A stretch of DNA of 64,000 bases from Bifidobacterium mellis (GTDB taxonomy: Bacteria > Actinomycetota > Actinomycetes > Actinomycetales > Bifidobacteriaceae), in assembly GCF_000967265.1 (NCBI RefSeq), contig NZ_KQ033885.1:124001-188000 (forward strand). The letters are read 5' to 3'. The translations under genes were made by a program, and so were the position numbers. Below, piece after piece: positions 31,401 through 40,874 of this stretch; the stretch's first letter is position 1, and each line of letters begins with the position of its first letter. Under the pieces are notes generated by a model. The model was not told the origin of the DNA. It worked only from the letters and a program-made list of their open reading frames with translations, and searched no databases.

Positions 31401-33933
31401 GGTTGCGCAGGAAACGCATGACCTGGGAGTTCTGCCCTTTGAGGGTGGAGCCTCCGTAGGTCAGATCAGCCGCCCAGTGCTGGAAGGTGGCGTCATATTC
31501 GTTGGCTGCGCCCCATTCGTTGGCTACTCGCCAACCATTGTCGGTAATCATCTTCGAGAGCTTGCGGGTTTCCCAGGAGTCCTCGTTGCCGGAGGTTCGA
31601 TTGCCCCAGACATCCACATAGACGAAGTCCAGATTGTTGCCGACCTTTTTCTTAAGCTCGCCGAACCTGCTTTGGCGGGAGCCTGATGCCAGGTCGTGGA
31701 TGCCGTCGATGCCGACCGCCTGATCAAGCCAGTTCCAGCCGTATTGGAGGCTGCCGTCAGCCCGGCGGCGGACCAGATCCTCGTTGAAGGCCTTGGCCTC
31801 CGGGTACATCTCGTCGGCGTTGACATGTACGCCGAAGCGGGCGCCATGCTTGGCTCCCTCCTTCATCAGGGTGTTCATGTCCTTGGCGCCGCCCATCCGG
31901 GTGCCGATGTCCCCGTAGTCCGGGTGGCCGGAATCATGCCCCTCGTTGGCGTAGCCCTTGAGCAGGACGGACTGACCCAGCCCATCGGTGTTAAGGTCTA
32001 CCTTCTTCACATTGTCCAAGGTGCTGAGGAAGGGATTCTGGGCCTGGCTTCCGAAGTTCATGGCGATACGCCAGGAAACCAGATCAGGCACCTCCTGGGC
32101 TCCGTAAGGGTTGTTCATGATGGCCCGGTAGGCGATGGCCCCGTCCTGCCAGTCGACCCTGCCGTCCTGATTTTCGTCGCCTGTGATGGCCACGGCCATC
32201 TTGGGCATTTCGGTCTGTTCGACTGTGAACGTGCGGTTCTTGGAGTCCCGGACCTGGCGATGGTAGTACCAGGCAGGGCTGGACAGTCCGAGGGATGTTG
32301 ACCCATGAACGCTGGTGGCATCCGTGAGCACGCGGGTGTTTTGACCGCCTCCGGCAGTAGAGCTGCCCGCCGTGGTGCCGTCATGTTCGCTGTTGCTCCA
32401 TAGCCCGGCGCTCAGCGATCCTCCCGAGACGAATCCGTAGATGTAATCGGCCTTGTTTGGATCGACTGTGGTGTCGTCAGTGATGGGGAAGGTGGTGTCG
32501 CCGGATACTTTGGTGTCCGAGGACATGCGTGCGCCTGTGAATTGAGCTCCGTCCTGATCGCTGCTGACGGATACCAGATCCTGCCCGGGCAGGGCTATGG
32601 TCTGGATGGGGTGGTCTTCTCCGGCAGCGTTTTCAATCTTGGTGATGTCCAGGTGCAGGGTGTTGGCCTTGAGCCAGAGGACCGCTGTCACGGTGGCATC
32701 GATATTCTGGTCGGGCTTGCGGGCGTGAAGCTGGTAGGTGGCCTTGTCTGTCCCTTGCTGGGTGAAAGTCACGTCTGAATCAGTCAGATCCATGTCTATG
32801 CCATTGATGTTCAGACGACGCAGATCCTGATGTCGGCCGTACATGACCCTGTTGTCCAGCTTGGTCATGGTGTATTGAACCACTGAGGGGAAGTGCTTTC
32901 TGACCTGCACGCTCATCTCGGGGGTGCTCAGGGTGACCTTGGCCTCTGGGGTGGCTTTGTTCAGCTGCAAGGATCCCAGATTCAGGTCGGCACGGTCCAC
33001 CTGTATGTCCTTAGTAACGTCCTCGTAGCCCTGTTTGCCGATCTGTAGGGTGTATTGGCCTGATTTGATCTGCTCCAGGGTGAAGGCGCCTTCGGCGTCT
33101 GTCAATGTCGAAGCTCCCGTCAGATGGACCTTGGCTCCGGCGATGGCTCCGCCGTCTGCATCAACGATTCGCCCGACGACCGAATGCAGATCAGCCGGGT
33201 CTTCCTTGAGCTTGAGCTTGACGTCAGTGATCTGGTTTTGGTAAACGCCGGCCTTCATGGCCAACCTTCCGGTTAGCGCGCCAGCCATTGGGCCGTAGTC
33301 GACATCCTCGAAAGCAGCACGTCCGTCCACGGTGAGTCCTGCGCGCTGACCAGTCCAAGTGATTCCTATCGTGGTCGGGGTATCCTGGGCCGGTGCCGGA
33401 AGTCTGGTTCCCGTGTACCACTGGCCGTCCCCGCCGTAGCGCTGCCAGAACCAGCCGCCCGAGTCATAGCCGATGAAGAGACCGGAGTTGGGATTGGCAT
33501 ACCCGAGGTAGAACCCGAATCTGTTCTCAGTGCCAGGCTGGGGTGAGCTCATGGTCAAGGTCAGAGCTCCTGGGCTGGTGAAGTCGTAGGTGGTGGCGTC
33601 CAGGGCGATGGCCGGGTACTGCTCGCTGGCTGTCGTGGAATTGCCATTGGCGGCTGAGGCCTTGAAGTGCAGCCAGCCATTGGACTTTTCCAGCACCTCG
33701 CCGCCTTTGGTGGTGGAGGAGTCCAGAGTCCATTTGTGGTCTGCAGGATTGACGGGAGTGATCCGTGGATTGGTGCCAGCAGCTCTGGTTTTTGTCCCTG
33801 ATCCTGTTGTCAGGGTTGACGGAGCATTGGCGTGGTAGGGCTGACTCCCCGTGGTTGCGAAGGCCGGATCCGCGGCCCCTGCGGTGGCCAAGGCGAATAC
33901 TGTCGCCAGGGCCATGGATATGATGCGTTTCAT
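28447..33933 (-). CDS. Endo-alpha-N-acetylgalactosaminidase (GH101), cell-wall anchored
   Basis: 1828 residues from ATG 33933, preceded by AAGGAGG. Order: signal peptide (1-26); beta-sandwich region; carboxypeptidase-regulatory-like domain (about 250-325); GH101 core (about 330-1150); beta-sandwich modules; F5/8-type carbohydrate-binding domain (about 1520-1660); FIVAR helix (about 1680-1735); Gly/Thr linker; anchor-like LSATG near 1794, hydrophobic helix, basic tail. The putative nucleophile is Asp in FVYVDVWGN near 773 and the acid/base Glu in ANEWG near 806; their 33-residue spacing equals that of EngBF of B. longum (D789/E822). It releases Gal-beta-1,3-GalNAc from Ser/Thr of core-1 mucin-type glycoproteins outside the cell. 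It is upstream of, but transcribed separately from, the importer operon. Confidence 0.94.
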   Translation of the reverse strand: MKRIISMALATVFALATAGAADPAFATTGSQPYHANAPSTLTTGSGTKTRAAGTNPRITPVNPADHKWTLDSSTTKGGEVLEKSNGWLHFKASAANGNSTTASEQYPAIALDATTYDFTSPGALTLTMSSPQPGTENRFGFYLGYANPNSGLFIGYDSGGWFWQRYGGDGQWYTGTRLPAPAQDTPTTIGITWTGQRAGLTVDGRAAFEDVDYGPMAGALTGRLAMKAGVYQNQITDVKLKLKEDPADLHSVVGRIVDADGGAIAGAKVHLTGASTLTDAEGAFTLEQIKSGQYTLQIGKQGYEDVTKDIQVDRADLNLGSLQLNKATPEAKVTLSTPEMSVQVRKHFPSVVQYTMTKLDNRVMYGRHQDLRRLNINGIDMDLTDSDVTFTQQGTDKATYQLHARKPDQNIDATVTAVLWLKANTLHLDITKIENAAGEDHPIQTIALPGQDLVSVSSDQDGAQFTGARMSSDTKVSGDTTFPITDDTTVDPNKADYIYGFVSGGSLSAGLWSNSEHDGTTAGSSTAGGGQNTRVLTDATSVHGSTSLGLSSPAWYYHRQVRDSKNRTFTVEQTEMPKMAVAITGDENQDGRVDWQDGAIAYRAIMNNPYGAQEVPDLVSWRIAMNFGSQAQNPFLSTLDNVKKVDLNTDGLGQSVLLKGYANEGHDSGHPDYGDIGTRMGGAKDMNTLMKEGAKHGARFGVHVNADEMYPEAKAFNEDLVRRRADGSLQYGWNWLDQAVGIDGIHDLASGSRQSRFGELKKKVGNNLDFVYVDVWGNRTSGNEDSWETRKLSKMITDNGWRVANEWGAANEYDATFQHWAADLTYGGSTLKGQNSQVMRFLRNHQKDSWDGDYPAYGGAANAPLLGGYSMKDFEGWQGRNDYDAYIANLYTHDLSTKFIQHFKVTRWVNNPLDQQSPKDPSANNGQERIILKDDLGHQVIIDRGSNDQSSSAYRERTITLDGRTILQGAVSPGDGSGQGTESYLLPWLWDAKTGKPLSVSNQKLYHWNTRGGTTTWTLPDSWHDLSAVKVYRLSDQGKTDPLDIPVVNGQITLNAKAETPYVVHRGASANPDISWSTGSHLVDTGFNGGKKSLEDNWQTKGSGSATIVKSASSNPMLKLDGRIESSQTIKDLEPGARYALYVGVDNRSDGQTRLEVRNGDQVLATNSTGRSIARNFVQADPHNTNCATVDGSSLFQNMYVFFTAPDQGNPILTLSHQGEGSAYFDNLRLVKNGYQGLETDADGGVKTLTNDFEHNAQGIWPFVVSGAEGVEDNRVHLSELHAPYTQAGWDVKKMDDVLQGDWSIKINGLTERNTLVYQTIPQNARFLTGATYRISFDYQAGSTGSYALAIGQGEFDPARTQLKPLEKALGTTAHYQFELTGGPRDSSWFGIYSTDKAPDRQGTSGDAANFGGYQDFVLDNLRIERLPDTSKTQEEARAKLKQVRDRFDDSRAKYSDQAWLTYLHTVDQARLLIEKDGSGPKDWSHAYGILTALEDYMATAPGSQASDGCDIAKDKYAVSAGSEQPDAGGVEGPKEYAQDGKPSTYWHTKWGANALEDGSAWYQFDLQEPTTVNGLRYLPRPGGDSVNGKIKGYKITLTRSGQSEPVEITGTFDTQTTWQKISFTPVSNVIRVRLTAIETTGQSSSEANHYVSAAELRLTTDCTLPTLAEPVDKGELQDLVNQAAGLKEADYTPDSWKTLQDKLATAKQVLADDQATAYQVALAAANLQTAITKLQPAIPGTGIPGTGIGGIGSGSDTGKNPITGTGNGSGLGGGKGNILQKPTHPNAHGQDGWLSATGVAVTSLLVVVMLGLTTGLLLTRRSQGKRS

Positions 33934-34463
33934 ATTCTAGACAAGCCTCCTTGCCGTCTATGTGATGATGGACGACTGAACCATGAACCGGAGAAGAGGC
34001 CGCCCGGAACCTACTACGTCGTTGTTTTGGCCAGAACGTCACGTCAATGTCAAATGTAAGTGTAGTAAAGATAATGTTATTGCACAAGTAGAGACAGGTT
34101 CAAAAATCAGGCTTGGTTATTTGTATATGTACTTGTCGTATTGTGGTAGGAAAGTTCTTCGAAGCTGCATTTGCAGATTGTACGGTCGTCGATGCATATG
34201 GGCTGGAGATCCGGTGAACGAACGATTCTTCCCTTATGGATTTACTGCCGTAGCTGCGGTCAGAGGCGAGCGGATGGCGTTGTAGGTGATGCTCTACAGG
34301 TCGGTCAAGACCGAGGCCGGCGATGGTGACAAGCCCCCTGATCTAGCTGGGCGGCCCGGCTTCTCTGCGGAACGTGAGGTCCCTATAGCGGCGGTCTGTC
34401 GTCCCTCTGTCGGCGCATGACGAAAATCGGGATGTTGCGGAGACTGTTGGTTGCAGGGCCCGG
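33934..34463 (-). promoter_or_regulatory. Long intergenic region with probable GH101 promoter
   Basis: No supported gene in ~530 bp. On the minus strand, TTGTGC and TACACT, spaced 17 bases apart at about 34085-34050, form a plausible promoter for the GH101 gene. A short inverted repeat TCGGTC-AA-GACCGA lies near 34300 but has no T-run, so it is not a clear terminator for the MFS gene upstream. Confidence 0.35.
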
Positions 34464-35789
34464 TCAGGCGGTTTGGGTGACCGACTTGTGTGTACCTTTC
34501 AGGGGGATAATGCCCAGGAGCAAGGCCGCAACCATAATCAGGATGCTCAGGCCGAACATGATGAGGTAGCCATGGGGCTGGTCAGCGATGGCGCCCCAAA
34601 AGAGAGCGGCGAAGGCTGAGGCCAGGGACCCCACCATCTGGATGCGGGCATAGATGTTGGTGTAGTCACGCGAGCCGAAGACCGCTGTAACCAGGATTGG
34701 TGTCTGCACTGTAGTGCAGGCGTAGACCAGGCCAAAGGCGAAGGCCCCCAGCAGGAGGAGTGCGGGCAATCCGGGGAAGGCGACCATGAGACAGACACCG
34801 AGAATGCCGCCACCGATGCCGAGGCATAGCCCGCCCACGATGCTGCCGTCATTGACCATGCCCAGGATGATCTTGCCGATAGCCTGGCCGGCCATGCAGG
34901 AGGACGCTATCAGGCCCGTGTATGCTGCCATGGATGGCAGGGATGCCGCATAGGATGGCAGGAACTGGTAGATGGTCTGATTCATGGTGATCAGGCCGCA
35001 GAAGAGCGCCAGCGCCCAGAAGGCAGGGGAGCGCAAGGCCTGGGAAGCGGTCATGCCCACAGTCGAAGCGGCAAGCTTTGAGTCCTTTTTGTCTTTGCTT
35101 CCAGTGTCTGCGCTGTTGGAGGCAGCCTCAGCCGCAGCAGGCTCCTGGTCGGTGGCGCCGTAGGGATGCAGACCCATCTGTTCGGGCGTGCCGCGAATGA
35201 CGAAAATGGTGAAGGGCAGGGTGACCACCAGAATCAGGATGGCAAAGACCAGGTATCCCCGCCGCCATCCATCAGGAGCGGACCTGATGATCATGGTGCC
35301 TATCTGGTTGAAGATCACCCCGCCTATGCCGGTGAAGGCCATGCACAGACCGATGAAGAACCCGACCCGTTTGCGGAACCAGGCGTTGATGAGCGTGGGC
35401 ACTGACAGATAGAGTATGGGCGGCATGCCGATTCCCAGAACCACTCCGCATAGATAGAACTGCCACATGGCTGATGATCGGGACATGCCCAGGCAGCCCA
35501 GTCCGGCCAGGATGGTGCTTGCCGTCAGGACGATGCGTAGATCGTAGCGGTGCATCAGCCATCCGGCAACCGGCAGGAAGATGACCATGGTGATGCTGAA
35601 TATGCTGAAATAACCGGTGAATGCGGCCTTGGGAACATGGAAGTAGCTGCTGACAGGAGTGAAGAAGATGCCTGCACAACTGCAGACCAGCGATACCGGG
35701 ATGGCCGTGAAGACGATGCCCGAGAGCACGATCAGGTATGGATAGACAGCCTGTTTTCGTGATGAGGGCTGTGTCGGTGTGGTCGACAT
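34464..35789 (-). CDS. MFS transporter, oxalate/formate antiporter-like (OFA)
   Basis: 441 residues. ATG 35789 is chosen because AGGAAGG lies eight bases upstream; an in-frame start at 35885 would add 32 polar residues without a ribosome site. Twelve helices are predicted with a central charged loop (SNSADTGSKDKKDSK near residue 225). The N-terminal half, with SSYFHVPKAAFTGYFSIF and the motif A-like YDLRIVL, resembles OFA/monocarboxylate-type transporters. The substrate is unknown and could be a small organic acid. It lies upstream of the GH101 gene on the same strand but ~530 bp away, so a link to glycan use is not supported. Confidence 0.82.
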   Translation of the reverse strand: MSTTPTQPSSRKQAVYPYLIVLSGIVFTAIPVSLVCSCAGIFFTPVSSYFHVPKAAFTGYFSIFSITMVIFLPVAGWLMHRYDLRIVLTASTILAGLGCLGMSRSSAMWQFYLCGVVLGIGMPPILYLSVPTLINAWFRKRVGFFIGLCMAFTGIGGVIFNQIGTMIIRSAPDGWRRGYLVFAILILVVTLPFTIFVIRGTPEQMGLHPYGATDQEPAAAEAASNSADTGSKDKKDSKLAASTVGMTASQALRSPAFWALALFCGLITMNQTIYQFLPSYAASLPSMAAYTGLIASSCMAGQAIGKIILGMVNDGSIVGGLCLGIGGGILGVCLMVAFPGLPALLLLGAFAFGLVYACTTVQTPILVTAVFGSRDYTNIYARIQMVGSLASAFAALFWGAIADQPHGYLIMFGLSILIMVAALLLGIIPLKGTHKSVTQTA

Positions 35790-35942
35790 GACTGGGGCCT
35801 TCCTCTCGCGGAATCGGGACTGGCCAACTGCTGCTTGGTTTGTATGCTCCCATTGATCTGCGGCTCGTCTGTTCTGAATGTCCACTATGGGAAATTTAAG
35901 AACTGATTGTAGTTCAATATTTGACCCTCACCTATCGTTACA

Positions 35943-36938
35943 ATGCAGACTATGAGGTTTTTTGTAGTCGCTGTTGTTGTCTCCTACAACCGCTCCAAAC
36001 TCCTTCAGGAGTGCCTGGATGGCATAAGTGGCCAGTCCCGCAAGCCTGATCAGGTCCTTGTCGTCGACAATGCCAGCGAGGACGGACCGGTGGACGTGGT
36101 CTTGTCACACCCCTTGAAGCCTGACTTGATCCGTTTGCATCACAATATGGGCGGTGCAGGGGGATTTGTGGCTGGAATGGCGGCGGCCTTGGCGAAGATT
36201 CCTCCTCAGTGTGAGGCCTACCTGTGGCTCATGGATGACGATGTGGTGCCGCAGCCTAATGCCCTGTCCAGCTTGCTTAATGCTGCCTCCGAGGCTTATG
36301 CCGATAATGGATCATGGCCTGCTGTTTTGGGCTCTGAGGCTGTGTGGATGGACGGCAGGGTACATGGGATGAACAAGCCCCATCGACGTCTGCCGATCAG
36401 AAGAGGCAGGCCGCAGTTGCAGACCAGCGCCCATGCCTACCAGGTCCGCTCCTTGTCCTTTGTCTCTTGCTTGGTGAACGTCAAGGCCATCCAAGCTGCA
36501 GGAACCCTGCCACGGGCCGCCTTCTTCCTTTGGAATGACGACTTCGAATACACCACCAGACTGCTGAAAACGGGTATCGGCTATTACGTTCCCGCCAGTC
36601 GGGTATGGCATAAGACCAAGGTCTTTGGCTCCAGTGATGCCGACCCGGGTTCTCGCTTCTTTTACGAGGTGCGCAACAAGATATGGATGTTCCGATTCAG
36701 CAGGGGCAATTTCACAACGATTGAATTTCTTGCACTGCTCCTTGCTACTGGCAGACGGTGGCTTCTTACCTTTATTAGGGCGCATGATCGGCGGCAGATC
36801 CAGCATTGTTTGTCTCGAGGATTCAAAGCCGGCATGTCTACACACCCTGGCAGCAACCACGACCTGTTTGCCCAGGAGCCCGAGATTCAGGCACTGATCG
36901 ACCGTGCCGATCAGGGGCGGCAGGCGGTGATCCGGTAG
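35943..36938 (+). CDS. Glycosyltransferase family 2 (GlfT/rhamnosyltransferase-like)
   Basis: 331 residues from ATG 35943 (a second ATG is at 35952; no clear Shine-Dalgarno, with a TATCGTTACAATG context that could be nearly leaderless). GT-A fold: VVVSYNRSKLL near residue 10, LVVDNASEDG near 38, acceptor-loop HNMGGAGGF near 68, WLMDDDV near 98 (metal-binding DxD) and WNDDFEYTTRL near 199. NxGGAGGF and W(N/F)DDxEY are typical of galactofuranosyl- and rhamnosyltransferase-like GT2 enzymes of actinobacterial walls. Its 3' end overlaps the convergent DUF6541-like gene by 28 bases. It likely acts at the inner membrane on a lipid-linked glycan. Confidence 0.88.
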   Translation: MQTMRFFVVAVVVSYNRSKLLQECLDGISGQSRKPDQVLVVDNASEDGPVDVVLSHPLKPDLIRLHHNMGGAGGFVAGMAAALAKIPPQCEAYLWLMDDDVVPQPNALSSLLNAASEAYADNGSWPAVLGSEAVWMDGRVHGMNKPHRRLPIRRGRPQLQTSAHAYQVRSLSFVSCLVNVKAIQAAGTLPRAAFFLWNDDFEYTTRLLKTGIGYYVPASRVWHKTKVFGSSDADPGSRFFYEVRNKIWMFRFSRGNFTTIEFLALLLATGRRWLLTFIRAHDRRQIQHCLSRGFKAGMSTHPGSNHDLFAQEPEIQALIDRADQGRQAVIR

Positions 36939-38962
36939 AGTTTCGCCCGACCCTGGCTGTCGACCAGTTGGAGGGCTTGCGGGACGGGATGAAGGCCATT
37001 GAAGATCTGATGCTGGGGATCGTTGGCAACGTATGGTCCGCCCATATCCGCATACCAGTCGATGTGATGATCGGTCAGGATCCTGCACACCTGCGGGTCT
37101 GAGTCGATGTGCTCGAAGTTTGTGGCCAGATAGGCATGGTCATGGTCCCAATTCATGTTCAGATGGGCGTAGAAGGGTGTGGTGCCACCGACAGCCAGCA
37201 TGTAGCCGCTGCCGTTCCATGGATCGGACAGGACTTGCTCGCTGGTCGAGACATGGCGGCCCATTCTCTTCATCAGCAGGAATTCGTCGGTTGACAGCAT
37301 CGGGGCATCGGCGTCGTTGGCTGCGAAGGCATATGTTGAGCCCAGAGTCTTCTCCATGGAGTCCAACTGCGGATTCACAGCGCAAATCAGCACGGCTACC
37401 GTGGCTGCCAACATCATAGCCGGCATCGATACCATCTTCTCGGCCTGCGGTGTATATCGTTTCAAGGCTTCGATGCCATGCTCCAAGGCCATGCCCATGA
37501 TGGGGATGGCTACTACAGGCCAAGCAGAGAACAGGCGGCGTTGATCCTTGTACCACAAGGCTGTAAGAATCTTGGCCCAATCGGCATGGGTGCCCGCACA
37601 GGCGACGAAGACCAGACCAAGCAGCAGGAAGGAGGAGACAAGGAGCATGTCCTTTCTGTTGTGGTGCAGGCAGAGTACGATCAGAGCCAGGACCAGGGCC
37701 AGAGCCAGGGGCCAGTAGACCGGCAGTCGGCGGTTGCCTGAATCGATGGGCTGCCCCAGCAGAAAGCGCACTATGGCGGCTGGCAGGTCTTCCGTGGGCT
37801 GTGCCGGGCCGCCGTTGAGATGATCCGATATTTTCCGTACAGGGCCACGCAGGTACAAATTATGGAAGATCTTGAGGCCTATAGCCAGCAGAACCAGGAA
37901 TCCGGCAGTCAGCACTCCGGCGGCCACTCGGAAACGATGCTTGTTGGTTTGGGCCAGCTGCCTCCCTGCCATGATCAGCCAACTGAGGATCAGTGGCAGC
38001 ACAAGAAGAGCGCCGGTCATCATGACCCTGAAATGGCAGAAGGATACGGCGACGACGCTGAGGAGAATCCAGGCAAGGCCGACTATGGATCGGCGGCCTT
38101 CCTGCCATCCGTCTGTACACCAGGACCAGGTAAGCGCGACGAAGACGGGCAGTATGACCTGGCCGGCGAACATGGAATATAAGGTGCCCCAATCCAACAA
38201 GAGGAAGGGGAATCCCGCGCAGCATGAGGCGAGTACCGGTGCGAGCAGATCGCTCCAGGCATGTCTGCCCAACAGGATTCTGATCAGAAAGAGCATGGAG
38301 ACCGGCCATATCAGAGCTGCAAAGACCAGCCAGGTGCAGGTGACTGCATTGACTGCCGTGGCGGGTCTGTAGGCCATCGCTCCCATGGCAGCGAACTCCT
38401 GAAATGCTATGGGGTATATTTCCCTGATGGGTGGAAGAGCATGTAGGGATGAAGCCTGACCGGTGAGCACAATTCGTGCCACTACGTTGTAGTGGAAGAC
38501 CGAGTCGTAATTCTGCGTGACCTGATCCGGCGAAGGCGCAGCTTGCATCAGTCTGATGCCGATGTTGCAGGCGGCCAGTGCTGTGCCGATGACTGCCGGA
38601 AGGAAGTGTCTTAATCGAGGTTTGGTTTTTCCGCCTTCGCTTGCCAGTGCCGAGGATTCTCGGCCAGCTCCATCAGGATGACGAAAATGATTGAAGAGCT
38701 TACGCGCTAGAAGAATGACGGCAATGAGTACTATGGTCGAAAGCCCGTAGGAACGCCAGTTCCAGGATATGCCAAGCGGCTGGAAGAGCACGCCATCGAT
38801 GCCGGCCAGTGCAATGGAGGCCACAGGGCCAAGCGCCGCTAAGAAGATGGGTTTGCGGCTACCCAGTGCTGCCACCAACAGGCCGCCGGGCAGATACAGG
38901 GCTGCGATGATGAACAGCAGCAGTGGCCAGGATTGTTGCCAGGTCATCAGGGTTGATTGCAT
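36911..38962 (-). CDS. Multi-pass membrane protein, DUF6541-like, cell-surface glycan associated
   Basis: 683 residues from ATG 38962. A dozen or so hydrophobic segments are followed by a soluble C-terminal part (about residues 550-683) with FAANDADAPMLSTDEFLLMKR and SDPWNGSGYMLAVGGTTPFY. The architecture resembles GT-C-like polytopic enzymes; actinobacterial proteins of this look are annotated DUF6541. It starts 3 bases after the stop of the GT2 gene at 38966-39889, so the two form an operon. A paralogue with the same layout is at 59033-61111. A lipid-linked sugar transfer role is inferred from the glycosyltransferase neighbours only. Confidence 0.75.
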   Translation of the reverse strand: MQSTLMTWQQSWPLLLFIIAALYLPGGLLVAALGSRKPIFLAALGPVASIALAGIDGVLFQPLGISWNWRSYGLSTIVLIAVILLARKLFNHFRHPDGAGRESSALASEGGKTKPRLRHFLPAVIGTALAACNIGIRLMQAAPSPDQVTQNYDSVFHYNVVARIVLTGQASSLHALPPIREIYPIAFQEFAAMGAMAYRPATAVNAVTCTWLVFAALIWPVSMLFLIRILLGRHAWSDLLAPVLASCCAGFPFLLLDWGTLYSMFAGQVILPVFVALTWSWCTDGWQEGRRSIVGLAWILLSVVAVSFCHFRVMMTGALLVLPLILSWLIMAGRQLAQTNKHRFRVAAGVLTAGFLVLLAIGLKIFHNLYLRGPVRKISDHLNGGPAQPTEDLPAAIVRFLLGQPIDSGNRRLPVYWPLALALVLALIVLCLHHNRKDMLLVSSFLLLGLVFVACAGTHADWAKILTALWYKDQRRLFSAWPVVAIPIMGMALEHGIEALKRYTPQAEKMVSMPAMMLAATVAVLICAVNPQLDSMEKTLGSTYAFAANDADAPMLSTDEFLLMKRMGRHVSTSEQVLSDPWNGSGYMLAVGGTTPFYAHLNMNWDHDHAYLATNFEHIDSDPQVCRILTDHHIDWYADMGGPYVANDPQHQIFNGLHPVPQALQLVDSQGRAKLYRITACRP

Positions 38963-38965
38963 GAT

Positions 38966-39889
38966 TCACTTCTTTCGGCTGTCATTCACCGACTTCCCAT
39001 GGAACCGGTTGAGCAGGGTGGTCATGATGGCATACAGACAGCTGCGTACCTGGTCGGGCAGCAGACGGTAGCAGGCACGGATAAGGATGTTTCTGACATA
39101 TTGTATGGGGTTGATGAAGCGGTCATGCAGAAAATCGTTTTGCAGTCGCAGCTCGTCCCGAAACATGCGCATGCCGCCTCTGCGGTGATACATAGACCTA
39201 TCGGATCGATAGAGGACCAGAGGTTCCTTGATGTTGCCAATATGCTCGCTGGCGACCAGCATGGTTTCCCAAAGACGGTAATCTTCAAAGCGCCCGGCAT
39301 TCTCTGGGTAACCGCCCACCCTGCACACGCTGGTCTTGCGAAAGGCCACACTGGGGTGGTGCAGCGGAGAATGCAGGGTGGCGTATGTCCGAAGTTCGGA
39401 TCCTCCGCTTGGCAGATAGCGGATCCGGCCGGGAGTGTGCTCGTCATTTGAAAACTCCTGGATGGCGCTCCCCAAGGCGTCTAAACCCGATGAGGCCAGC
39501 AAGGGGATGAGAACGTTGAATCTCGATGGGCGCGATATGTCGTCGCTGTCCGCTCTGGCCACCAGTTCGTATTTGCAGGACTTCAACCCGAGATTCAATG
39601 CATGGGCAAGGCCTCTGTTGGTTGGCAGCCGCACGATTGTGAACTCGGGTGTTTCCTTGGCTCTGTCGGTCTGGAGCAGCTGCCTCTTCAACTCGGCTGG
39701 ATATCCATCAATCAGCTGGGCCAGTTCTCTGCCCAATGGACCGTCGCACACAATGACGACCTGATTGGGCATGAGGGTTTGTTCAATGGTGTCGGATTTC
39801 AATGCGCGGGCAACGAAGGAGGGTGTGTCCCCGGCATAGACAGCCATCAGGAGGGAAAACGGAGTATGGCTCTGATTCCTTGCGCTCAT
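38966..39889 (-). CDS. Glycosyltransferase family 2
   Basis: 307 residues from ATG 39889, with AAAGGCGG some distance upstream. GT-A elements: SLLMAVYAGDTP near residue 12, VVIVCDGPLG near 44, TNRGLAHALNLGL near 90 and VARADSDDISRP near 109 (DxD), then a HHPSVAFRKTSV region and FEDYRLW near 195. This is the general WcaA-type GT2 pattern for surface-polysaccharide assembly. The sugar is not predictable. It is the first gene of a two-gene operon with the DUF6541-like membrane protein. Confidence 0.87.
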   Translation of the reverse strand: MSARNQSHTPFSLLMAVYAGDTPSFVARALKSDTIEQTLMPNQVVIVCDGPLGRELAQLIDGYPAELKRQLLQTDRAKETPEFTIVRLPTNRGLAHALNLGLKSCKYELVARADSDDISRPSRFNVLIPLLASSGLDALGSAIQEFSNDEHTPGRIRYLPSGGSELRTYATLHSPLHHPSVAFRKTSVCRVGGYPENAGRFEDYRLWETMLVASEHIGNIKEPLVLYRSDRSMYHRRGGMRMFRDELRLQNDFLHDRFINPIQYVRNILIRACYRLLPDQVRSCLYAIMTTLLNRFHGKSVNDSRKK

Positions 39890-40109
39890 GGCAGTGCAGC
39901 CGCCTTTCTTCGTGGATTACTGCGTCGATTCTACATGTGCCCGGCCAGCGGAGTCCTGACTGACCTGCCCTTCTCAATAGATTCAGTCCCATGCCACGCA
40001 TTTGATCACGATTGTTGGTTTGGGCTTGGCTGTAGCAGGATTTGCACTTCCAGCGACTCGAGGTTGTACCATCAGGCCGATTGAAGATCAAGGAAAGGTG
40101 GGACTTGTT

Positions 40110-40856
40110 ATGACTGTTGCTGATAAGACAGTGCTGATCACCGGAGCTTCGTCCGGCATAGGGGAGGCCACGGCGAGGCTGTTGGCACAGCGAGGGGCCA
40201 AGGTGGTGCTGGGCGCTCGCCGCAAGGATCGGCTGGATAAAATCGTCGACGATATCATTCAGGCGGGTGGCCAGGCGGCCTCCATGGCTCTGGATGTGAC
40301 CGATCGGCAGGCCAATGAGGACTTCGTGGCTTTCGCTAAGAAGCAGTTCGGCGGGGTGGACGTAGTATTCCTCAACGCCGGGCTCATGCCTAACTCGCCC
40401 CTGTCGGCCCTGCATGTGGACGAGTGGGATCGGACCATTGACGTCAACCTCAAAGGTGCACTGTACGGCATTGCTGCGGCCCTGCCGGAGTTCATCGGGC
40501 AGCGTCACGGGCAGTTCATCGCTACCTCTTCGGTGGCTGGGCTCAAAGCCTATCCGGGTGGAGCGGTCTATGGGGCAACCAAGTGGGGTCTGCGCGATCT
40601 GATGGAGGTGCTCAGGATGGAGTCCGCCCAAGAGGGGACCCATATTCGTACCTCTACAATTTACCCGGCGGCCATTCGGACTGAGTTGCTGGGTACCATA
40701 ACGGACAAGCAGACCCTGGCCGATATGAACAAGACCTACGACAGCTACCAGATTGATCCAGAACGGGTGGCCCAGGTGGTGGCCTTCGCTATCGATCAGC
40801 CTGAGGATACCAATGTATCGGAGTTTACTGTAGGCCCTACCATCCAGCCCTGGTGA
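40110..40856 (+). CDS. SDR-family oxidoreductase
   Basis: 248 residues. ATG 40110, after AAGGTGGGACTTGTT, is chosen over upstream in-frame starts because the Rossmann fold begins there (VLITGASSGIGEA near residue 8). NAG near 87, the Ser in IATSSVAG near 137 and YGATKWG near 152 (Tyr-x-x-x-Lys) complete the classical SDR active site. ARRKDR after beta-strand 2 suggests NADP preference. It resembles YdfG/YMR226c-like 3-hydroxyacid or aldehyde-reducing SDRs; the true substrate is unknown. It stands alone and converges with the nicotinamidase gene 18 bases downstream. Confidence 0.87.
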   Translation: MTVADKTVLITGASSGIGEATARLLAQRGAKVVLGARRKDRLDKIVDDIIQAGGQAASMALDVTDRQANEDFVAFAKKQFGGVDVVFLNAGLMPNSPLSALHVDEWDRTIDVNLKGALYGIAAALPEFIGQRHGQFIATSSVAGLKAYPGGAVYGATKWGLRDLMEVLRMESAQEGTHIRTSTIYPAAIRTELLGTITDKQTLADMNKTYDSYQIDPERVAQVVAFAIDQPEDTNVSEFTVGPTIQPW

Positions 40857-40874
40857 ATTCCTCTGTCGCTGCCC

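Noticed and set aside
33983-34285. 100-codon plus-strand ORF upstream of the GH101 gene
   Set aside because: No ribosome site, unusual Cys/Arg/Trp composition and overlap with the probable GH101 promoter.
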